From positions 7,455,884 to 7,519,883 of the forward strand of contig OX359199.1 in the NCBI GenBank assembly GCA_947172415.1: a DNA stretch of 64,000 nucleotides, read 5' to 3'. Every line of letters starts with the position of its first letter. Position 1 is the first letter of the stretch. The stretch is from Chondrosia reniformis. Taxonomy: Eukaryota; Porifera; Demospongiae; Chondrillida; Chondrillidae. Positions 55,537 through 64,000 of this stretch are shown in pieces. Under the pieces are notes generated by a model. The model was given only the letters and a program-made list of their open reading frames with translations. It searched no databases and was not told the DNA's origin. Position numbers and translations under genes: made by a program.

Positions 55537-56211
55537 ATGATTAGAGCAATCCATTTCGCAGAGTCAGAGCTTCACGCCCATTCCAGTTCTAGCTTCGAAG
55601 ACGCAGTAATTTCTCAAGATTACAGTCCATTCAACGATTACTTTGGACTCTTTAATCTCATTAAAGGCTTTGGATTAAGGCCTGAAGCTAGTGATTTCCC
55701 CATCGAAGCTCCAAGATCACGTCACAACAGTTTTGGTTCTTCCTCGAGCATAAGTGTGGATTCCTTGGAATATCTTGATCCAACGATTGCTTCCATCTTG
55801 GGAGACCAGAATCTTTACCAAAACATTGGCGAGCAGGACCCCTTCGTGCAGCGGAGGGACCCGCCCTCCGTGCTGCTGCAGAAGAGAAAGGCAGCAGCTG
55901 CTGCTAAAGTAGCCAACAAACAAGATGTTTGTGTCTTTTGCAGGAACAATGGAGAAAGCGAGAGTCTCTACACCTCCCACTGTTTGAAGGATGGAGAGGG
56001 GCGTGTCACGTGTCCAGTGCTGCGTGCTTACACTTGTCCCATCTGTGGAGCCAATGGTGACAGCGCTCACACCATCAAGTACTGCCCTCAGAACCAGTCC
56101 AGTGCAGTCAAGCCGCAACCTCCCAGTAAGAGACTCTCTACAAATGTGACAACTGGAAACTCAAATCATATGACCTTTAGTAATGCCAATGGCGTATCAA
56201 GAAAAAGGTAA
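55537..56211 (+). CDS. NANOS: Nanos translational repressor
   Basis: Intronless, 224 residues from ATG 55537 (MIRAIHFAESELHAHSSSSF). The C-terminal Nanos zinc finger has both CCHC clusters (CVFCRNNGESESLYTSHC, then CPICGANGDSAHTIKYC). The N-terminus is low-complexity and contains FNDYFGLFNLIKGFGLRP. Nanos works with Pumilio to repress mRNAs in germline or stem cells; in sponges it marks archaeocyte-type stem cells in published work (from memory). An in-frame upstream TTG at 55528 is not the start. The stop TAA overlaps a GT that could be a donor, so an alternative C-terminus is possible. Confidence 0.92.
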   Translation: MIRAIHFAESELHAHSSSSFEDAVISQDYSPFNDYFGLFNLIKGFGLRPEASDFPIEAPRSRHNSFGSSSSISVDSLEYLDPTIASILGDQNLYQNIGEQDPFVQRRDPPSVLLQKRKAAAAAKVANKQDVCVFCRNNGESESLYTSHCLKDGEGRVTCPVLRAYTCPICGANGDSAHTIKYCPQNQSSAVKPQPPSKRLSTNVTTGNSNHMTFSNANGVSRKR

Positions 56212-56637
56212 CTTTCAAGACAACTTTTAAATATATTGTGCCAGATTCCATTTAGCCCTCTCTCTGTATGTTAACTAATTCTACTTATTACAGGTACATT
56301 AATCGTTTTGTCATGTTCTTCACTTGTTTTTGTTTAGCTTTGTCATTTTGAATTAATTCATCAATTTTTTTCATCATTCACAAATTTTAAATTATCTTTA
56401 CTTTAGTGTATTCTTGATGTTGTTTTATTGAAATTGTTATTTGACAAGTTCTAGCACTTTTGTGAAAAGACCATTGACCTTTTCGAATAATCAGTGTGGT
56501 CTCTTGGGAAGTGGGAATGTTTGGGGAGGTCCTTTGGAGGCGTATTCATAGGTGTCGCGTCAACAATCTAACGCCCTTTTTTTTTCAAGTAGTCATTTGT
56601 AATAACGACGCCATTTTTACGGATAGACTCGGAAAAG
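56212..56637. other. Spacer between Nanos and Shootin-like
   Basis: 425 bp, AT-rich (Nanos 3' UTR, then promoter). Pyrimidine run at 56577-56587. TGTANATA Pumilio-type sites were not found on a quick read. Confidence 0.5.
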
Positions 56638-59255
56638 ATGTCATCTGGTACGATAGGTTTGGACAAGTACGATGAATTGAAGGCCAAGTTTCTGACGACA
56701 GATAGAAGTTATGAAATTTTAAAGGCTTTAACACGAAAAGGTTCCTCCTAATGATCTCACTGTTTAGCTAAGATCTACTTATTATATCTGTTCCTCACTC
56801 GACGTACAGCTGTTGGCGAGTTTGATGGTCTAAAGAACAGGTACAAGACCTTGGGAAAGGACGTGAGTTGAAAGAGACCGTTACTCTTGGGAGATGTGAT
56901 CTTCTGGTGTTGTATAGTTGACCAAGGAGCAGATTGACCACGAAGAAACAAAGAATGCGCTGAACGAACTGAAGGAAGAATATGAAAAACTTAGAAATAG
57001 TGCGTGGGTTGATGTACTGAAAGATCACGTCGCTAATGTTTGGGTCGCTCTATCAAGTGTGTCCTCTCTCACTCGCAGAGGCTCAAGAGGCCTTTGATCA
57101 ATACAATTTGATGTCTTCCAAACTGGAGGAAGAGACAGAGCTCAGGCGAGTGGCCCAAGAACTTGCTACAAAGGTATGTTAGCTTGTAGTGCCGTATGCA
57201 AGTGCTAATGTTGTAATGTGAAATATAAAACACTAATTTTCAAGTTGTCTTTTTTCATGTTGAAAATGTAAAAAAACGTTAATAAACCATTTTCAGTGTG
57301 TATTAGCAAAAGTCCCGTTTTAGGAGGAGGAACATAATATTGTGTTGTCTTTCCCTTAGTATTCCCATGACTGCACTGTTTTGAAGGAGCAGACTTTGCA
57401 AGCAAAAAATCTGGGAAATGCTAAATTGGAGGAAACTACTCTTGAAAACAGTGATCTCCGAAAACAAAACAAAGGTAGCTTAACTGATTAGTTTCTTATC
57501 AATTACTTACTTTTCAATTTCTCCATTTGTGATTACCAAGATTTGAAGGAAGTAATTGAAAGTCTTGAGCAACAGCTCCAGGAAGAGAGAGACAAAATGG
57601 AAGAGAACAAGAAGGAACTCTTGACACTCTCTGATAAAGTGAGCTAAGTGATGCCATTTTATTTGTATGAAATAGAAAATTCAGTTTCAGTAAATCTTGT
57701 AATATTTAAGATATTTTGTGTTCCTAATGCTTTATCTAGTTGAAGGAGAATGAGGAGGAGATGGAGGGTCGTGTGTGGATGCAGCCTGATTCGCTGGATC
57801 GGATCCGGAGGGCGAGCGAACTTGCTGTGGAGGAGTTTCGGGTTCTTAACTCTCAGTTTGAAGAAGAAAAAAGGAAACGTGTAGCGGCAGAAAAAATTTC
57901 ACGTCAAAGCATCTCAGAGATGCATGCTGCAAGAAGACAGAGCGCCATCTTAATGGCGCCACACTCTGAGCAGCAATTGAGTGACTCACTGTCTGAAATC
58001 CAGCAGCTCAGCGAAAAGCTTGCCATGGCAGATGCCAGACATCAGGATGAGATTGAGAAACTAAAGAGTCAAGTAGCTGCTTTGCAAGAGAATGCAGTTG
58101 TGGAAGAAAATAAAAGTATTAATCAATGCTATGTAGTGATATTTGAGCTGTCACTGTTTGAATGCTTTGTGTGTTTGTAGAGTTGGAAGAGAAGCTTCAG
58201 ATAGTGTCTGAAGAAGCAGAGACACTCCAAAACAGAGCAGAATTAGCAGAAAACGAAGGTTGGTCATCTTAGTGTCACTCATTGGTAAGAGGTACTTGGT
58301 CAGAATGTTATCATCTTAGCACTCATTGGTAACATTGTACTTGTATATATTTTTGAACATTTTAGTGCAAACATTGAAGGCTCAGTTGGATGGGAAACCA
58401 GCAAGTCCACCAGCTACTGGAGGGCCACCTCCCCCTGCACCGCCCCCTCCTCCACCCCTTCCCCCCTCAGCAGCTGGCCCTCCGCCCCCTCCTGGAGGAG
58501 GACCACCCCCTCCCCCTCCGCCTCCAGGACGTAAGTCTGTCAAAAATGAGGTAATGATTACCCTTTAGCTTTTGTATATTTTTTGTAGCTCCTCCCCCTC
58601 CAGTGGCTTTACAGCCAATCAAGTAAGTTTAATATCATGTGACAGTCAGGTGCATGTCACATGATCCACATTCACCTCATATTAAGGAATCTTGTGTCTG
58701 TCCGGAAGTCTCAACCTGAAGCAGAGAAGCCAAAAGGTGACCTTTGACCCTTACACATGTGAGAACTTTGCAGTTAAATTTCCAATTTCATTGTAGTTGA
58801 TCCGATGGCCGAGATGTTGGCCAAAGTAAAAGCCGGCAACATTGCCCTCAAGCCAGTGAACAAGGATAAGCCCAAGGATGCAGGAGCTGGAGGGATCATG
58901 GGAGAAATGGCTGCTCTTCTGGTGAGTGTCTCGTGTGAGGCTAATTGAAAAGGCAACTCACTCCATTTCTTAAACACTCTAGTCTAAAGGCAAACCGAGG
59001 CTCCGCAGTAATAGGCCTGCACCACCTGCTGTGGCAGACAAACCAAAGAGTGGAATATCCAGTGAGTTGCAGGCTAAACTCAACAGAAGGAGAAGAGAGC
59101 AAAAAGAAGAACTAATTGATGGCAAGAAGAAACAGGCAGACATTGAAGGGAATGAACAAACAGATTTTGATGCCAAGATTGAAGGTAAAGATATGGAAGG
59201 TCTAGAGGATGAAATGGTAGAATCAGGGGAAGGAGGGCCAGTCAATGAGCAGTAA
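56638..59255 (+). CDS. SHTN1-like: Shootin-1-like coiled-coil protein
   Basis: About ten exons from ATG 56638 (MSSGTIGLDKYDELKAKFLT). A long coiled coil (ALNELKEEYEKLRN, KDLKEVIESLEQQLQEERDK) is followed by the Shootin signature around RRASELAVEEFRVLNSQFEE and KISRQSISEMHAARRQSAIL. A poly-proline block (about 58420-58590, GPPPPPGGGPPPPPPPPG) comes next, then a WH2-like basic region with MAEMLAKVKAGNIALKPVN and GISSELQAKLNRRRREQKEE. Shootin links actin flow to adhesion in axon outgrowth; in a non-neural animal the role would be cell motility (inference). Ends PVNEQ at TAA 59253-59255. Confidence 0.85.
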
Positions 59256-59524
59256 CATTTCTGGTGTGAATAATCTCAATAATTTCAGTCAACAATTTAC
59301 TTTTGTTTGTAATTTTAAATGACAAGATTAAAATATATAGTCAAAAATATATAGTCAAATATGGGTATTGTCTTCATTGTTCGTGAGTCATCCGGAAACG
59401 CGTACACACGAAGAATGACCTAATATGGTCAAAATCGATCGCTGTTTGCATGGAAGTGACTCGGTGAAAATCTGTACAGGTTAAAAGGGATTGACAATAG
59501 TATAGCTCTTAGAACAAGCCAGTC

Positions 59525-62457
59525 ATGAATATCAACAAAGGTAGGAGGACATTTGGGTTCCGATAGAGAACGTATTTGGGAAAGGCTATTCTCTTTGTAG
59601 GTAGAATTTACGCCACGCTCCCATTCACCGAACGGGGCATGTCGCTAGTCATAAATGGCGACCCGAAGGGAAACAACTTCTTGTACACATGCGGAAAGAC
59701 TGTAGTGATCCGCGATATTGCAGTACGTTGAATAGCGGGACTGAAATCATCTTTTCATATTGCAATCTCGTTTTGCTAGAACCCAGGTATTGTGGACACT
59801 TACACACAGCATTCGGTCCAAGCCACCGTAGCACAGTACGCGCCATCAGGCTATTACATCGCTTCGGGAGACGTATCTGGAAAGGTTCGTATTTGGGATA
59901 CGACCCAGAAGGAGCACATTCTCAAGTACGAGTATCAGCATATTGCTGGAAAGATCAAGGACATTAGTTGGGACGGAGAGGGCAAGCGAATTGCTATTTG
60001 CGGCGAAGGAAGGGAAAAGTGAGCGAATGCGCTTCCTTTGCGTTTCTGTCATTCCTGCTCTTGTTTGTGTGTAGGTCTGGTCACGTGTTCTTGTGGGACT
60101 CGGGATCTACTGTGGGCGACATCACTGGACATAGCAAGTTTATCAACTCCATTTCATTCAAGCCAAATCGTCCCTACCGTCTAGTTACTGCGGGAGAGGA
60201 TCGCTTTCTCAACTGGTATGAAGGACCTCCCTTCAAATACAAGAACTCTATTAGGGAACACACTCGATTTGCTAACTGTGTCCGCTTCTCCCCAACTGGT
60301 AACCTGGCCTGTTCAGGTGGAGCTGACGGACTTGTAAGTGAACCTGAGCTGTTGAAAATTGTCATTTTCACTTCTATTGTCTCACTGAAAGGCTTTGTTG
60401 CTGGATGGCAAGACTGGGGAAGTGGTTGGCAAGCTTGGAGGCGATAAGGCTCATGCTGGAGGCATTTACGCTGTAAGGACCATCAGCCCCCACCCCTGGT
60501 ATTGGTAATTGTAACTGGTCTGTCTGTTGCTGTTTAGCTTAGCTGGAACTCTGACGGAACACAAGTACTAACTGCCTCTGGAGACAAAACTTGTAAAATA
60601 TTTGATGTTGAAACTAAGCAAATTGTAACGTAAGTATACTTTCTTAGCAGCCACAGCTGTACTGTCACTGATATTGCATCTCCTCCTGCCAGGGAGTTCA
60701 AGATGGGTAACGCTGTAGAGGACCAGCAGCTGTCGTGTTTGTGGCAAGGGGACTACCTTCTCTCAGTCTCCCTGGGTGGGTATATCAACTACCTGGACAA
60801 GAACAATCCTAACAAGCCGCTCCGAGTACTCACTGGTCACAACAAGAACATTACCTCCATAACTCTCTCTCCTGACCAGAGTCACCTCTTTTCCGGTAGT
60901 TACAGTGGACGGATTGGTATCCTCCCTCTCCTGTAGCATAGCTCCTCCTCTGTGCCCTCATTTGTAAGCCTCACTCTCTCATTATTGAATGTATACCTCC
61001 TCTGGAGTGTTGTAGCTCCTCTGGTGTGTTGTAGCTCCTCTGGAGTGTTGTAGCTCCTCTGGAGTGTTGTAGCTCCTCTGGAGTGTTGTAGCTCCTCTGG
61101 AGTGTTGTAGCTCCTCTGGTGTGTTGTACCTCCTCTGGTGTGTTGTACCTCCTCTGGAGTGTTGTAGCTCCTCTGGTGTGTTGTAGCTCCTCTGGTGTGT
61201 TGTAGCTCCTCTGGAGTGTTGTAGCTCCTCTGGAGTGTTGTAGCTCCTCTGGAGTGTTGTAGCTCCTCTGGAGTGTTGTAGCTCCTCTGGAGTGTTGTAG
61301 CTCCTCTGGAGTGTTGTAGCTCCTCTGGAGTGTTGTAGCTCCTCTGGAGTGTTGTAGCTCCTCTGGAGTGTTGTAGCTCCTCTGGAGTGTTGTAGCTCCT
61401 TAAATCAGAGTTAGTTAATTGGGAAATAGATGGAAATGACCAGGAGCAGGTGCATGGTAAGCCGCACTCAAACCAGATCTGCTCGTTGGACACTGACAAG
61501 GACAAAGTATATTCTCTTGGATTTGACAAAACTTTGAGATCCATTGCTCCTGCAAGTAATGAGTTTGAGTGAGTTGAACACAAACAGTCTGTCTAAAACA
61601 AACAGAAATGTTTCAAGGGATCTCTTTCTACTGGTAACTCTCTCTCTCTCTCTCTCTGCTCATTTAGTCCTGCTTGCCTCACTCTGGATGGACTGGATCC
61701 GGTGGCACTGGCTGTAGCGGAAAATGGTACCTCTGTGACTGTGGCCCATTCTCAGATTGTGGTTAGCAGAGGTTCTCAACTCTGCTCCACTTTACCAGTC
61801 AAATTTGAACCAACCTCAATCACCTGGCATTCCTCCAATGGAAAGTATGCAGTGGGTGGAAAGGTGAGTCTGGACAGTGTAACAATTGTATGTGCACTGT
61901 GCACAGTATTATGTATAAATATGTGATCCTTGTTCAGGACTCCAAAGTCCACATTTATTCGTTGAGTGGTACCAATTTGCAAGAAGAACAAGTGCTTGAC
62001 TTTAAGGAGGAAGTGTCTGTTGTGAGGTACTCTGCAGATGGCAGCTACCTTGCTGTAGGCAGTGGACGGTATCTCTACATTTGCGCCTCATCTGATGGAA
62101 AGGTTAGTTCCTCACCTCCTGAATAGCTCCTCTCCAATTTGTGTGTCATGAAATAGGTGGTCCACGAGTTCCTGAAGCACCTCTCTCGCCTGACCTGCGT
62201 GGCATGGTCTCCAAACTCCAAGAAGCTGGTCAGTGGATCTGTTGATACTAATCTTGTTGTATGGAACTTGGAGAAGCCTGATTCACCTCTTGTATTGAAA
62301 GGTAATGTCACAAGTGTTTGCTGAGCTTCCTTAACCTCTTGTCAACTCTACAGCTGCACATCCTCTCAACCCGATTTCAACTGTTGTGTGGATTTCAGAT
62401 ACCAAATTTGCTAGTGGAGGTCACGACAACTGTATCCGTTCTTGGGAGCTAGTGTGA
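59525..62457 (+). CDS. WDR1: WDR1/AIP1 actin-interacting protein 1
   Basis: Cofactor that speeds cofilin-driven actin disassembly; twin seven-blade WD propellers. Start ATG 59525 lies in a tiny exon (MNINKG), then [20 protein letters not shown]. Blocks: [136 protein letters not shown]. Ends WELV at TGA 62455-62457. The intron after GRIG (60913-61398) is almost all 19-bp minisatellite, yet splicing into ELVNWEID restores the frame. Confidence 0.94.
60985..61396. repeat. 19-bp minisatellite in WDR1 intron
   Basis: About 21 units of GTAGCTCCTCTGGAGTGTT with GGTGTG and CTCC/ACCTCC variants. A 227-residue minus-strand frame across it is a by-product of the repeat. Confidence 0.93.
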
Positions 62458-62870
62458 AAGTACTCCTAGTACTGTAGTGAAAATTCTGTAAAGATGAAAT
62501 AGACTTTTTCATTAAATAGGGTCGTGTGATATTTACTTATACTTGCGAATTGTAATGCGTTATTTAATTTAGTTACAAGTTACCAATTGAAATGGCTGAG
62601 GAAGGCTCTGCTGTTGGTGCACATCAGATGAATTATTGTGGCATTGTAGGACATTCTGCTGTTTGCTAGAGTTACATCACTAAATGTACATAAATATCCA
62701 TTATACAAACTAATATATTGTTAGACATGCATACGGCAAATATTTATATGCAGAAACTCACTGCATATAAACACAATATGGATATCTGTAGATGTGACAT
62801 TAGTTACATATTTTATCTCTTCATTTGAATGGCATCACTAATAATTCACATTGAAACTGTCAAAATAGAA
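62458..62870. other. WDR1 3' flank
   Basis: AT-rich sequence with no recognised gene before the satellite begins. Confidence 0.5.
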
Positions 62871-63865
62871 GTGTGTCAATATTTGCCATATATATACCTC
62901 ACCATACATTAACTTTGTATACCACAATTAAATGTCATTGAGGGCTGTAACTCATTCAAATGGAGAGATATAAAGCTAATACTTTGTGTCAGCATTCACA
63001 GACATTTATAGAGCATGTCCAATGTGTTTTTGAAATTTTCATGGAACTTAAAATTTGCCCTATATCTCACAATACATAAACTTTGTATTCCAGAATTAAA
63101 TGTACATTGAGGGCTATAACTCATTCAAATGGACAGATATGAAGCTAATACTTTGTGTTAGCATTCACAGACATCTATAGAGCATGTCCAATGAGTTTTT
63201 GAAATTTTCATGGAACTTAAAATTTGCCCTATATCTCACAATACGTAAATTAACTTTGTATACCAGAAGTAAATATACATTGAGGGCTGTATCTCATTCA
63301 AATGGAGAGATATAAAGCTGTAACTTTGTGTCAGCATTAACAGATATCTGTAGAGCATGTCCAATGTGTTTTTGAAATTTTAATGAAACTTAAAATTTGC
63401 ACTATCTCTCACCATACATTAACTTGTATACCAGAATTAAATGTACATTGAGGGCTGTAACTCATTCAAATGGAGAGATATAAAGCTGTGACTTTGTGTC
63501 AGCATTCACAGACATCTATAGAACATGTCCAATGTGTTTGTGAAATTTTAATGAAACTTAAAATTTGCCCTATCTCTCACCATACATTAACTTTGTATTC
63601 CAGAATTAAATGTACATTGAGGGCTGTAACTCATTCAAATGGAGAGATATAAAGCTAATACTTTGTGTCAGCCGTCACAGACATCTATAGAGCATGTCCA
63701 ATGAGTTTTTGAAATTTTCATGGAACTTAAAATTTGCCCCGTCTTTCACAATACATTAACTTTGTATACCAGAATTAAATGTACATTGAGGGCTGTAACT
63801 CTATCAAATGGAGAGATATAAAGCTAGCATTTTGTGTCAGCATTCAGAGGCATCTAATAAAACCG
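62870..63865. repeat. ~169-bp satellite-like tandem repeat
   Basis: The marker GAGGGCTGTAACTC starts at 62940, 63109, 63282, 63450, 63619 and 63788, giving spacings of 168-173 bp (six copies). Copies are similar along the whole unit, which is AT-rich and contains CATTCAAATGGAGAGATATA and TTTTTGAAATTTTCATGGAA. A 60-residue open frame inside is not conserved between copies. The last copy fades near 63860. Confidence 0.92.
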
Positions 63866-64000
63866 GCCTAGTTGAAATATCGATCATAGACATTAATATC
63901 GTACAGGCGATAAATATCGGACTCTCTCTATCTCTAGTTTTCTGTATCATGAAAAGTCGCTCTCCTCCCTCCACCAAGACACATACAGGCTTTTATCCAT
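63866..64000. other. Window end, no feature recognised
   Basis: Short non-repeat sequence after the satellite, including TCGATCATAGACATTAATATCG. Confidence 0.4.

Noticed and set aside
60900-61583. 227-residue minus-strand repeat protein
   Set aside because: Lies in a WDR1 intron; its only content is the 19-bp minisatellite read three times per 57 bp.

Overview
This is a eukaryotic, almost certainly early-branching animal, chromosome segment with about 29 spliced or single-exon genes in 64 kb. Introns are mostly 40-150 bp with GT-AG ends. Intergenic gaps are often under 200 bp, and neighbouring genes are commonly head-to-head or tail-to-tail. The gene set is animal-type: SLK/STK10 kinase, DOK-like adaptor, CPEB, Glass-like zinc fingers, Nanos, Shootin, MARCHF5, BCCIP and ENO4. 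Several of these are absent from flies and nematodes. Compactness, tiny introns and abundant intronic minisatellites fit a demosponge-like genome, but the species cannot be fixed from the sequence.

Layout. 0.2-10.9 kb: SLK/STK10-like kinase (-) and DDX41 helicase (-). DDX41 intron 2 holds a long, open, pogo/jerky-type transposase-derived ORF. 10.9-16 kb: PH-PTB adaptor (+), coiled-coil protein (-), RING protein with a duplicated domain (+). 16-22.7 kb: PYROXD2 (-) and D2HGDH (+), whose shared promoter is split by a 1.8-kb terminal-inverted-repeat DNA transposon carrying a dead THAP-DDE transposase and a SAP-domain ORF. 22.8-31 kb: BET1 (-), FKBPL-like (+), DUF3626-like (-), F-box protein (-), ACADSB (+), ERI1 (-). 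31.6-38.8 kb: CPEB (-), MARCHF5 (+), NOC3L (+). After a 2.3-kb gap come two Glass-like zinc-finger genes tail-to-tail (41.1-43.5 kb), then PIGY (-) and BCCIP (+) with start codons 17 bp apart. 45.7-48.7 kb: FN3 receptor-like protein (+). 51.3-52.1 kb: type II transmembrane collagen (-). 52.7-62.5 kb: ENO4, Nanos, Shootin-1-like and WDR1/AIP1, all (+). The window ends in a ~169-bp tandem satellite.

The genes do not form one pathway. Themes are RNA metabolism (DDX41, ERI1, CPEB, Nanos, NOC3L), mitochondrial or FAD metabolism (PYROXD2, D2HGDH, ACADSB, MARCHF5) and cytoskeleton or signalling (SLK, DOK-like, SHTN1, WDR1). The strongest leads are the possible host-transposase fusion at DDX41 and the transposon that brought CRE-containing inverted repeats into the PYROXD2/D2HGDH promoter. 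Gene boundaries are hand-spliced from consensus sites and family similarity; exon counts were not confirmed by RNA.
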